A program made the translations under genes and the position numbers. Shown in pieces: positions 7,126 to 14,007 of a stretch of 23,561 nt of DNA. Below the pieces are notes generated by a model. The model was given only the letters and a program-made list of their open reading frames with translations. It searched no databases and was not told the DNA's origin. This DNA is from RGIG7213 sp045636245 (GTDB taxonomy: Bacteria; Bacillota; Clostridia; Oscillospirales; CAG-272): positions 1-23,561 of the forward strand of contig JAZTXA010000166.1 in the NCBI GenBank assembly GCA_045636245.1, read 5' to 3'. Numbering within the stretch: position 1 is the stretch's first letter; each line of letters begins with the position of its first letter.

Positions 7126-7154
7126 ATTATAATATAATAAGTAATATTTTACAA
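7126..7154 (-). promoter_or_regulatory. Sigma-A promoter for fakA
   Basis: On the minus strand, TTGTAA (7149-7154) and TATAAT (7126-7131) are separated by 17 bp. The -10 is perfect and the -35 matches at four of six positions. It lies about 55 bp upstream of the fakA start in a very AT-rich region. Confidence 0.65.
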
Positions 7155-7169
7155 GAGTAATTTAGCGTT

Positions 7170-7198
7170 TTGATTGCTGTTTTTACGAAAATTTTAAT
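7170..7198 (+). promoter_or_regulatory. Probable sigma-A promoter for the HD hydrolase-murE pair
   Basis: TTGATT (7170-7175) and TTTAAT (7193-7198) with a 17-bp spacer, 27 bp upstream of the ATG at 7225. The -35 matches the consensus at four positions and the -10 at five. It is back to back with the fakA promoter. Confidence 0.45.
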
Positions 7199-7224
7199 AT
7201 ATATTCAATAAAGGAGAAAGAAGT

Positions 7225-7806
7225 ATGGATTGCAAAAACGAATTTATATCAATATACAACGAACATATAAAGCGCGACGGTGCAGATAAAATGCTTGAAT
7301 ATCTTTTAAAGACAGACTTTTTTACGGCACCTGCAAGCACTCGCTTTCACCTTTCGTGCGAAGGCGGTCTTTGCACGCACAGTATAAATGTATATAAGTG
7401 TCTTTCTGATTATATGAAGCGTCCGAGAGTTAAAGAGGTATACGGTTTGGAATACAACGAAGAAACGATCGCTATTGTTTCGCTTTTGCACGATGTTTGT
7501 AAGGTCAACTGCTATGCACAAAGCTTCCGTAACGTAAAGGACGATCACGGTGTATGGCAGAAGGTTCCGTGCTATGAATTTGCAGACAAAATGCCCTACG
7601 GTCACGGCGAAAAATCCGTGTATATAATCAACGGGTATATGCGCTTGACACGTGAGGAAGCGTTTGCAATAAGATACCATATGGGATTTTCGGGCACGGA
7701 CGATGTGCGTAACGTCGGCGCGGCATATGAAATGTTCCCGCTTGCTCCTGCGCTCAGCTTTGCTGATATGGAAGCCACATATTACCTCGAAAACGATAAA
7801 ATATAA
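7225..7806 (+). CDS. HD-domain metal-dependent phosphohydrolase
   Basis: 193 residues with the ordered metal ligands of an HD hydrolase: H52 (in GGLCTHSINVY), H89-D90 (in SLLHDVCK), H127 (in YGHGEKS) and H152 (in IRYHMG). The family hydrolyses phosphodiester or phosphomonoester bonds. The arrangement resembles the HD part of the YhaM exonuclease, but the N-terminal OB domain of YhaM is absent, so the substrate is open. No signal or membrane segment is visible. AAGGAG precedes the ATG. It ends 10 nt before the murE-like gene, with which it appears to be cotranscribed. That link is positional only and does not define a cell-wall role. Confidence 0.88.
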   Translation: MDCKNEFISIYNEHIKRDGADKMLEYLLKTDFFTAPASTRFHLSCEGGLCTHSINVYKCLSDYMKRPRVKEVYGLEYNEETIAIVSLLHDVCKVNCYAQSFRNVKDDHGVWQKVPCYEFADKMPYGHGEKSVYIINGYMRLTREEAFAIRYHMGFSGTDDVRNVGAAYEMFPLAPALSFADMEATYYLENDKI

Positions 7807-7816
7807 GGAACTGACT

Positions 7817-9316
7817 ATGATGAAAAACAAGATATCGATATCTGATATTAAGGATATATTTGAAAAGGAAAACATAAACGCACAGATATTTTGCCCCGAT
7901 GAGCTTTTTTCTCATAAATTCACATATCTTTCTTATAATTCGGCAGATGTTGAGGAAAACACATTTTTCATCTGTAAAGGTGCGGCATTTAAACCGCAGT
8001 ATCTTGAGGATGCCGTAAGAAAGGGTGCAGGTGCATATATTGCGGAAAAGAAATACGAAGGCATTGATATCCCATGCATTGTAACAAATGACATCCGACG
8101 CGGTATGGCAGTGCTTTCAAAAGCATTTTACGGCGAAGCTTATAAGAGTCTGAAGCTTGTCGGACTTACAGGAACAAAAGGAAAGACAACGACAACATAT
8201 TTTATAAAAAGTATACTTGACAAATTTACGGGTATGCGCACGGGAGTCTTGTCTACTATTGAGATATATACAGGTACGGAGGATCACGAGGCTCACCTTA
8301 CCGTTCCCGAATCTCCCGACCTTCACAAGCATTTTGCACAGTGCCGAAGTTGTGCAATACCGTATCTTACAATGGAGGTTTCTTCTCAGGCATATAAGGT
8401 CAACCGTGTGTACGGTACGGAGTTTGATATCGGCGTTTTCATGAATCTCGGTGAGGATCACATAGGTCCACTTGAGCACGAAGATGCAGAGGATTATTTC
8501 AGGTGCAAGCTTGAGCTTATGAAGCACTCCGAAACAGCCGTAATAAATAAAAACAGCGCACGCTTTGACGAAATATATGCGGTAGCGAAAGCACATGCAA
8601 AAAACGTTATCACATACGGTGACGACACCTGTGATTATTGGGTGGAGAATATTCAGAAGGAAAATGTCGGATTTTCATTCACTATCAAATGTAAGGACAA
8701 AAACGAAAGTAATTTCAGAATATCGATGGCGGGAAGATTCAATGTTGAAAATGCATTGACTGCATACTGCGTTGCAAAGGCACTCGGTGTTGATGAAAAT
8801 TCAATCGCACACGGACTTTGGGATGTTGAAGTCAAGGGAAGAATGAATGTGTTTGAAAAGGACGGCATTACTGTAATTGTTGACTTTGCGCACAATTATT
8901 TGAGCTTCAGTAAGCTTTATGAGTCGGTAAAGGCAGACTATCCCGACAGACGTGTCGTTGTGGTAGTTGGCGCGCCCGGCGGCAGAAGCTTTTCAAGAAG
9001 GCGCGAGATCGGAGAATTAGGCGGCAAAAATGCCGATTATATGTACCTAACCGCCGATGATCCTCAATTTGAAGATGTAATGGAAATATGCGAAGAAATT
9101 GCATCGTATGCAAAGCCGTACGGGGTAAGCTATGAAATAATCGAGGATCGCACGGAAGCTGTTGAAAAAGCAATAATGACAGCAAAAAAAGGCGATGTTG
9201 TTATCCTTGCCGCAAAGGGCGAGGAGGTATATCAGAAGGTACAGGGCAAATACGTACCGTACGAATCTGACATAGCGATTGCTAAACGGTGCCTTGAAGT
9301 CATTACGGTGAAATAA
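7817..9316 (+). CDS. murE: UDP-MurNAc-tripeptide synthetase, MurE-type Mur ligase
   Basis: 499 residues from the ATG at 7817, chosen because AAGGA lies 7 nt upstream; the frame extends further up only by running through the HD gene. Mur ligases join an amino acid to the UDP-MurNAc peptide with ATP in the cytoplasm. Seen are the P-loop TGTKGKTT (118-125), EVSSQAYKVNRVYG (187-200), MNLGEDHIGPLEH, the probable carbamylated lysine K231 and VDFAHN (355-360). The TKGKTT loop and SSQAY and DHIGP motifs resemble the streptococcal L-lysine-adding MurE. The DNPR motif of diaminopimelate-adding MurE reads DDPQ at 414-417. The third amino acid is therefore uncertain: the dapAB genes suggest diaminopimelate is made, but this ligase may add something else or be a paralogue. 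Confidence 0.85.
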   Translation: MMKNKISISDIKDIFEKENINAQIFCPDELFSHKFTYLSYNSADVEENTFFICKGAAFKPQYLEDAVRKGAGAYIAEKKYEGIDIPCIVTNDIRRGMAVLSKAFYGEAYKSLKLVGLTGTKGKTTTTYFIKSILDKFTGMRTGVLSTIEIYTGTEDHEAHLTVPESPDLHKHFAQCRSCAIPYLTMEVSSQAYKVNRVYGTEFDIGVFMNLGEDHIGPLEHEDAEDYFRCKLELMKHSETAVINKNSARFDEIYAVAKAHAKNVITYGDDTCDYWVENIQKENVGFSFTIKCKDKNESNFRISMAGRFNVENALTAYCVAKALGVDENSIAHGLWDVEVKGRMNVFEKDGITVIVDFAHNYLSFSKLYESVKADYPDRRVVVVVGAPGGRSFSRRREIGELGGKNADYMYLTADDPQFEDVMEICEEIASYAKPYGVSYEIIEDRTEAVEKAIMTAKKGDVVILAAKGEEVYQKVQGKYVPYESDIAIAKRCLEVITVK

Positions 9317-9428
9317 TTAAATATTCTAATTGATACTGTATGGGGATGGTTCATTAAGAACCAAAAAACAACAATTGCAGGGTCGACCATTGGTCGTGTG
9401 CTTAAAAATGGATAAATTGGTGAAAAAC

Positions 9429-9467
9429 GGGCGTGCGCAGTTCGCTTTGCTAACCGTTTGCACGCCC
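9429..9467. repeat. Palindromic repeat copy 1 (REP-like hairpin)
   Basis: A 19-nt core, CAGTTCGCTTTGCTAACCG (9438-9456), is an imperfect palindrome. It is enclosed by a perfect 8-bp outer stem, GGGCGTGC (9429-9436) with GCACGCCC (9460-9467). Related cores occur at 13168-13186 and, inverted, at 13297-13315. The inverted copy differs at 2 of 19 positions and the other at 3. All three are intergenic. Confidence 0.65.
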
Positions 9468-9497
9468 ATACAAAGTATTTATCCGAAAAAAACACAA

Positions 9498-9549
9498 GGG
9501 GCAACTCTTTATGGGAATAATTCCCGGAAATGAGTTAGCCCCTTTTTTT
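9498..9549. terminator. Bidirectional terminator between murE and the GNAT gene
   Basis: GGGGC-AACTC (9498-9507) pairs with GAGTT-A-GCCCC (9532-9542) with one bulged base. An inner GGGAATAATTCCC hairpin is at 9513-9525. A T run follows on the plus strand (9543-9549), and an A-rich stretch on the left gives a T-rich tail on the minus strand. It lies about 180 nt from the murE stop and 140 nt from the GNAT stop. Confidence 0.75.
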
Positions 9550-9685
9550 GTTGTATAACGCAAACTATCCGCTAAGCGTGTTGTTTCAAAAAGGCTTTTG
9601 CCGTTGAACGTTTCGATCATGAAGACAGGATTGAGCAAGCCACCGGCTTATCCGGTATGGTTATAACGGTGATAACATTTAAATT

Positions 9686-10171
9686 TCACAGCTCTTTTTC
9701 GTAGCATAAAAAATCCTGCTCATACATATGACATTCGCCGACAATACTAAACCCAAACGTTGAATAACAAGCAATCGCCTTTTTGTTATGCTTTTCCACC
9801 AAAAAGCGGATGCCTTTAAAACCCCGTCTTTTCAACTCATCCATCCCGAATTTCAGCATGATGCGTCCAAGTCCTTTGTTTTGTTCATTGGGCAGCACGG
9901 CAAGTCTTGCCAGCTCACCTGTGGGGGTAAGGTTTTTATTCCAACAGGGAAGACGGTCGACTGCTTCATCCTCTTCAACCGAAATGGCGGCTTTTATAAT
10001 TCCGTCCGTTTTCAAAACAAACAATGCATCGCGTGAAAGATCCCAATCAATAGATTCATCAGACGGATATTCTTCATCCCAAGGACAAAATTCCCGTCCT
10101 ATCTGCGACTTGTATAAAGACAAAATTTCACATTTGTCATTTTCTGTTGCCATAATTATTTCATATTTCAT
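9686..10171 (-). CDS. GNAT-family N-acetyltransferase
   Basis: 161 residues from the ATG at 10171. The acetyl-CoA-binding motif A is visible as LARLAVLPNEQNKGLGRIML (88-107, core QNKGLG 97-102). KKAIACYSTFGFSIVGE then gives the motif-B region. The fold transfers an acetyl group from acetyl-CoA to an amine; the acceptor cannot be deduced. A GTG 21 nt further upstream would add seven residues (MKRQSTN) but has no ribosome binding site; the ATG has only a distant AAAAGG, so the start is uncertain. The gene is monocistronic in appearance: a terminator separates it from the upstream lipoprotein gene and another lies downstream. Confidence 0.87.
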   Translation of the reverse strand: MKYEIIMATENDKCEILSLYKSQIGREFCPWDEEYPSDESIDWDLSRDALFVLKTDGIIKAAISVEEDEAVDRLPCWNKNLTPTGELARLAVLPNEQNKGLGRIMLKFGMDELKRRGFKGIRFLVEKHNKKAIACYSTFGFSIVGECHMYEQDFLCYEKEL

Positions 10172-10214
10172 ATTTGTACTTTGCCTTTTCACTAAGATGC
10201 GATATCACATAAAT

Positions 10215-10240
10215 AAAGACAGCGCATGTGCGCTGTCTTT
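10215..10240 (-). terminator. Terminator of the solute-binding lipoprotein gene
   Basis: A perfect 11-bp stem, AAAGACAGCGC (10215-10225) with its complement (10230-10240), has a 4-nt loop 8 nt past the minus-strand stop. It is followed on the minus strand by a T-rich tail (TTTATTTAT). Confidence 0.82.
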
Positions 10241-10248
10241 AAATTTAA

Positions 10249-11760
10249 TTATTTAACAGATGTGAACTTATCAACAAGGTCTTCCAACGCAGCGTTTACT
10301 TTCGTCTTGTTTCTTGCAAAGAGAGAAGAAAGCTTACCTGTGGAATTGCTCTTTATTGCATCGATAAGTGAGTTCGAAATTGATGTAATGTTTGTATCAT
10401 CAACGATAGAACCAAGGTCAATAACACGGTTAGCGAAGATGATGGGAAGCATATCTGCGGATTCTTCATCACGTGTACCCTTACCGATAAGGGATGCTTC
10501 ATAGTATGCGGGGGTAAGAATGTTCTTACCTTCAACAGCAAGTGCCTGCATGATCATACCAGAAAGTGCAAGTCTGTTTTCATCATAGGAAATATCCTTC
10601 GGAACACCTGCAACCATTGTAACTATAGCAACGGAGTGTGTTGTGTAGTTCTTCTGGTTCTGGTCAGCCTTAGGAACAGGGATGATACCGAAGTCTGTAT
10701 CCATGTCACGAAGACGTGTTACACACTGCATAACCTCAGAGTAGAAGAGAGCTCTGTCTTCTTCGAACATCGCCTGAGCCAAAAGGTGAACAGAGGGGTT
10801 AATGCTCATATAATCGTGACAGTCAAATGTGTACTGGTTGGAAGCTGTATAGATTTCAGCAATCTTGTCAACAAGCTTAACTGTTGAGTCATCAAGCTCC
10901 TTCAAGTAAGGAACGTCAGCGCTGTCTTTATCGATGATACGGCTGTTTGTACCGTAGTAAAGACCTGTGATAAAGTCAACGGTTGTTGCAATCGGGAACT
11001 GGTCAAGGTGTGTTGTTGTACCGGATGCGTCAAGATCCTGATATGTAAAGAGCTTGCAGTACTCAAGAAGCTTGTCGAGTGTCCATTCGTTGTCTTTTAC
11101 AAGATCATAGATACTCTTAAGATCGCCTTCGCCGATACCAACACTCTTAGCAAGTGTCTTGTTGAACATCATTACCCATGTTGCATCGTTGTCAACAACG
11201 GTAATTTCACCTGTTGCAAAGTAGTTTGTACCTGCAATAGATGTCTGTGTAAGCATTGACTGATCCCATGCATCACTTGATGTGTCAAGGTGAGTGATCT
11301 CGTCAATAGGTGTAAGGCAGTCACTCTGTGCAAGGGTATACATGTGGTTGATGGAGTTTATAACAAGGTCATATTCCTTTGTGTCCGATTTAACGGAGGT
11401 CGAAACATAATCGTTTATAGAACCTCTTGTAATGCCTTCAATAACCTTGAATTTGATACCGAATTCTTGCTCGATAAGTTTCTGACGTCTGTAAATTGCG
11501 GAGTTTACGGGGTCATCACTGTCTTCTTCAACGAAAAAGTTGTTGTTTGTCCATTCACCGTCATCTGTGTTTGTCAAAACGGTAAATTCTTGGTCGTCAT
11601 ACTTTGTATCGGGAATGAAGTAAGATTCTTCAACCGATGTGTCCTGGGGTCCTTGCGTTGCATCGCTTTTTTGTGTGTCTTCGTCGCCGCCGCAAGCGGT
11701 GAAGCATACGGAAACCATCAAAGCTGCAAGAAGAACCGAGAATAATTTCTTCGCTTTCAT
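10249..11760 (-). CDS. Extracellular solute-binding lipoprotein (ABC transporter, sugar-type)
   Basis: 503 residues. A lipoprotein signal peptide is clear: KAKK, a hydrophobic core and a lipobox ending FTAC with the lipidated cysteine at C23, followed by GGDED and an acidic linker to about residue 45. The mature part (FTVLTNTDDGEWTNNNFF, then NSAIYRRQKLIEQEFGIKFK) has the layout of cluster-B/extracellular family 1-type binding proteins, which deliver carbohydrates to ABC permeases. The ligand is unknown. It stands alone, with its own promoter and terminator and no permease or ATPase gene nearby, so it would have to serve a transporter encoded elsewhere. AAAGGAG precedes the ATG. Confidence 0.87.
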   Translation of the reverse strand: MKAKKLFSVLLAALMVSVCFTACGGDEDTQKSDATQGPQDTSVEESYFIPDTKYDDQEFTVLTNTDDGEWTNNNFFVEEDSDDPVNSAIYRRQKLIEQEFGIKFKVIEGITRGSINDYVSTSVKSDTKEYDLVINSINHMYTLAQSDCLTPIDEITHLDTSSDAWDQSMLTQTSIAGTNYFATGEITVVDNDATWVMMFNKTLAKSVGIGEGDLKSIYDLVKDNEWTLDKLLEYCKLFTYQDLDASGTTTHLDQFPIATTVDFITGLYYGTNSRIIDKDSADVPYLKELDDSTVKLVDKIAEIYTASNQYTFDCHDYMSINPSVHLLAQAMFEEDRALFYSEVMQCVTRLRDMDTDFGIIPVPKADQNQKNYTTHSVAIVTMVAGVPKDISYDENRLALSGMIMQALAVEGKNILTPAYYEASLIGKGTRDEESADMLPIIFANRVIDLGSIVDDTNITSISNSLIDAIKSNSTGKLSSLFARNKTKVNAALEDLVDKFTSVK

Positions 11761-11819
11761 TCAAGCACTCCTTTAAAGTTTTTTTGAATTTCACCCATTG
11801 GGTACAATTCTACACATGT

Positions 11820-11848
11820 ATTATAGCATTTAACTTTTAAAAAGTCAA
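11820..11848 (-). promoter_or_regulatory. Sigma-A promoter for the solute-binding lipoprotein
   Basis: On the minus strand, TTGACT (11843-11848) and TATAAT (11820-11825) are separated by 17 bp. The -10 is perfect and the -35 matches at five of six positions. The leader is about 50 nt and contains a short ACCCA/TGGGT inverted repeat. Confidence 0.85.
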
Positions 11849-11913
11849 TAAGAAATTTGAATTTACACCGAAAAAGGGGAAAAATCATTTTTGTAAATAT
11901 TTGAATAATTGTA

Positions 11914-11942
11914 TAGACATTTTTGTTTTGATGTGGTATAAT
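11914..11942 (+). promoter_or_regulatory. Sigma-A promoter for prfB
   Basis: TAGACA (11914-11919) and TATAAT (11937-11942) with a 17-bp spacer, 42 bp upstream of the prfB ATG. The -10 is perfect and the -35 differs at one position. Confidence 0.8.
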
Positions 11943-11984
11943 CGGTAAGAAGATTTGTAAATTTTATTTTGGATAGGTATAGAT

Positions 11985-13091
11985 ATGATAATTCAACTTG
12001 ATGAAGCAAGACTTAAACTCGCAGCTTTAAGAAACGATGCAAAGGAACTCGGAATTTCGATGCGTCTTGATGAGCTTACGGCGTCTGTTGAGGCTCTTGA
12101 AGAAAAGACACACGATCAGAATTTCTGGAACGATCAGGTAAATTCAGGAAAGATACTTCAGGAAATAAAGCAGAAGAAGTATAAGATAGAGCAGCACGAA
12201 TCACTTGTATCAGCTATTGAGGATACGTATACACTTTGCGAATTGTCGCTTGAAGAAAACGATGAAAGCTCACTTGAAGATATTCTTTCCGAGGTTGAAA
12301 GAATTGAACGTGAGATAGAAAAAATGAATATTGACATACTCCTTTCGGGCGAGTATGACAAGAACAATGCAATTCTTTCATTCCATCCGGGCGCGGGCGG
12401 TACAGAGGCGCAGGACTGGGCGCTTATGCTTTACAGAATGTATACACGCTGGGGTGAGAAAAACGGCTTCAAGGTGAAGCTTGTTGACTGGCTTGACGGC
12501 GAAGAAGCAGGTATAAAGAGCGCAACTATACTCATTGAAGGTATGAACGCATACGGTTATATGAAAAGTGAGTCGGGCGTTCACAGACTTGTAAGAGTAT
12601 CTCCGTTTGACTCCTCGGGCAGACGTCACACGTCATTTGCATCTGTTGAGGTAACACCTGAACTTGATGACTCAAACGATGTTGAGATCCGTGATGAGGA
12701 TATCGAAATAACAGCACACCGTTCAAGCGGTGCGGGCGGTCAGCATATCAACAAGACGGACTCTGCAATAAGAATCGTTCACAAGCCCACAGGCATCGTT
12801 GTCGGCTGTCAGACGGAAAGAAGCCAGCTTCAGAATAAAGAAACGGCGCTCAAAATGCTCAAGAGTAAGCTTGTCGAAATAAAGATAAGGGAAAACCTTG
12901 AAAAGATCGAAGACATCAAGGGCGAAAAGACGAATATCGAATGGGGAAGCCAGATCCGTTCATACGTCTTTATGCCGTACACTCTTGTAAAGGATGCACG
13001 TACAGGCTGTGAAAACGGAAATATTCAGGCTGTTATGGACGGAGACATCGATATGTTTATCAACAGTTATTTGAGAGCAAATGTAAAATAA
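11985..13091 (+). CDS. prfB: Peptide chain release factor 2 (RF2), uninterrupted frame
   Basis: 368 residues, full RF2 length. RF2 releases finished proteins at UGA and UAA codons on the ribosome. The stop-codon recognition tripeptide SPF is at 206-208 (in RVSPFDSSGRRHTSF), which separates RF2 from RF1 (PxT). The catalytic GGQ is at 251-253 (in RSSGAGGQHINKTDSA). In many bacteria prfB contains an in-frame UGA near codon 26 read by a programmed +1 frameshift. Here the frame runs continuously from ATG 11985 through that region (KELGISMRLDELTASVEAL), so that autoregulation is absent. A ribosome binding site of GGATAGG type precedes the start. The gene is monocistronic, with its own promoter and terminator. 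Confidence 0.96.
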   Translation: MIIQLDEARLKLAALRNDAKELGISMRLDELTASVEALEEKTHDQNFWNDQVNSGKILQEIKQKKYKIEQHESLVSAIEDTYTLCELSLEENDESSLEDILSEVERIEREIEKMNIDILLSGEYDKNNAILSFHPGAGGTEAQDWALMLYRMYTRWGEKNGFKVKLVDWLDGEEAGIKSATILIEGMNAYGYMKSESGVHRLVRVSPFDSSGRRHTSFASVEVTPELDDSNDVEIRDEDIEITAHRSSGAGGQHINKTDSAIRIVHKPTGIVVGCQTERSQLQNKETALKMLKSKLVEIKIRENLEKIEDIKGEKTNIEWGSQIRSYVFMPYTLVKDARTGCENGNIQAVMDGDIDMFINSYLRANVK

Positions 13092-13096
13092 AAGAT

Positions 13097-13124
13097 AAAA
13101 CCCGACGGCGGTCGGGTTTTTTTT
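13097..13124 (+). terminator. Intrinsic terminator of prfB
   Basis: A perfect 10-bp stem AAAACCCGAC (13097-13106) with GTCGGGTTTT (13111-13120) and a GGCG loop, continuing into a T run to 13124. It starts 6 nt after the prfB stop. Confidence 0.92.
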
Positions 13125-13135
13125 CTTGTAATATA

Positions 13136-13209
13136 CACCGCAAAGCGGTGCGCCCTTTCGCCTGGGGCGGTTTGCTTTGCAAACCGTGGGGTGGCAGGCG
13201 AGGGCGCAC
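13136..13209. repeat. Compound palindromic element with repeat copy 2
   Basis: Three nested or adjacent stems lie within 74 nt. CACCGC-AAA-GCGGTG forms a hairpin at 13136-13150. GTGCGCCC (13148-13155) and CGCCTG (13159-13164) pair with CAGGCG (13195-13200) and GGGCGCAC (13202-13209). Inside is CGGTTTGC-TTT-GCAAACCG (13168-13186), a perfect version of the 19-nt palindrome also seen at 9438 and 13297. It is GC-rich compared with its surroundings. It does not end in a T run, so it is not a simple terminator. Confidence 0.65.
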
Positions 13210-13296
13210 GGAATACAAAAGGATGAATGTCAATCTTTATGATTGTATACGGTGATGCTCTGATTTCCGAAGAAAATATGCGCCATTGCCCGTGAG

Positions 13297-13315
13297 CAGT
13301 TAGCAAGGCGAACTG
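13297..13315. repeat. Palindromic repeat copy 3, inverted
   Basis: CAGTTAGCAAGGCGAACTG. Its reverse complement matches copy 1 (9438-9456) at 17 of 19 positions. It is flanked by CCCGTGAG and TGTGGG, which give a short outer stem. It lies in the prfB-DUF4303 spacer about 110 bp from copy 2 and in the opposite orientation. Confidence 0.6.
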
Positions 13316-13358
13316 TGGGTAGATGACACCAAAGCCGAACTACACATCCCGCTTGAAA

Positions 13359-13949
13359 TTAAGGAATCATGCCCAGTTCCTTCAAAGCTTCAATAAAAAT
13401 ATTCGCTTCTCCGTGAGGATTGGCTTTTTGTGTTGATTCAATGTCATACCACGCATATTCCAAGCCGTGAACAATGATGGGGAGTTTCTTGCCGAATCGC
13501 TGTTCGACATATCCTTCAGTCTGCAATTTGTTTGCTGTTTCGGCAACGATCTGCATTAATTCATAGTGTCCTACAGGTCCTTTGCCGATATAATAACCAT
13601 CACTGTCATAGCAATTATCATCTTCTTTTCCTATGTCGGTAATGCCGTTTTCTTTGTACCAATCAAACAGAAGCTCTGTCATTTCTGGTTCTTCATAAGG
13701 ATCAATGATCGGAGTTTCATCCTGCCTCCAAAACGCATAATTCCAACGTTCCTCATCATACAAATCGGCACCGTTACAGTCGCTCTCTGTATTATAGCTG
13801 ATAGCAAAGGTGGATATGTTGCTGTAATTTTTATATTCATATGCTTCGTTAGAATAAACGAAAAACGATATGGCATAAATGTCGGATTCTGACCACAAAT
13901 CCATAGTATCTTTGATTTTTGAATAGATTTTTTCTGAAAGATCAATCAT
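13359..13949 (-). CDS. DUF4303-like protein, possible toxin-immunity family
   Basis: 196 residues, acidic and without signal peptide or membrane helix. The visible pattern is an N-terminal strand-rich part (DIYAISFFVYSNEAYEY, then STFAISYNTESDC), the motif EERWNYAFW (66-74) and a helical C-terminal half ending in EALKELGMIP. The WNxAFW motif after a strand resembles DUF4303 proteins, which are often found as immunity proteins of polymorphic toxin systems. I assign this from pattern memory only. No toxin gene is adjacent, so an orphan or a different role is possible. AAAGGAG precedes the ATG. It begins 58 nt downstream of the OmpR-type regulator on the same strand, with no terminator between. 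Confidence 0.6.
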   Translation of the reverse strand: MIDLSEKIYSKIKDTMDLWSESDIYAISFFVYSNEAYEYKNYSNISTFAISYNTESDCNGADLYDEERWNYAFWRQDETPIIDPYEEPEMTELLFDWYKENGITDIGKEDDNCYDSDGYYIGKGPVGHYELMQIVAETANKLQTEGYVEQRFGKKLPIIVHGLEYAWYDIESTQKANPHGEANIFIEALKELGMIP

Positions 13950-14007
13950 GTAAGCTACTCCTTTTTTTGCTTCTTAAGTATGTTTTATTTCCAAATGCGG
14001 TATACTG

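Larger units (their letters stand above)
9317..9685. other. Gene-free stretch with hairpins between convergent murE and GNAT genes
   Basis: About 370 bp without a credible gene. It holds a small palindrome CGACCATTGGTCG near 9383-9395, a palindromic repeat copy at 9429-9467, and a strong bidirectional terminator at 9498-9549. Near 9642-9656 there is a short ACCGG/CCGGT hairpin. The frames crossing it translate hairpin arms and have no ribosome binding sites. I saw no tRNA or recognisable riboswitch. Confidence 0.6.

Noticed and set aside
9450..9638. Minus-strand frame of 62 codons downstream of the GNAT gene
   Set aside because: It reads through the bidirectional terminator and hairpin; no ribosome binding site or homology is apparent.
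11290..11745. Plus-strand frame of 151 codons
   Set aside because: Antisense of the solute-binding lipoprotein; Cys/Val-rich, with no family resemblance and no ribosome binding site.
11761..11984. Considered as a riboswitch or attenuator leader between divergent lipoprotein and prfB genes
   Set aside because: It contains two ordinary promoters facing away from each other and only a tiny inverted repeat; no conserved aptamer core was recognised.
13136..13209. Considered as a tRNA or other known structured RNA
   Set aside because: No T-arm (GTTCGA), anticodon arm geometry or CCA end could be fitted; the stems suit a palindromic element better.
13067..13306. Minus-strand frame of 79 codons across the prfB-DUF4303 spacer
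   Set aside because: It translates the palindromes and the prfB terminator arms, with no ribosome binding site or recognisable protein pattern.
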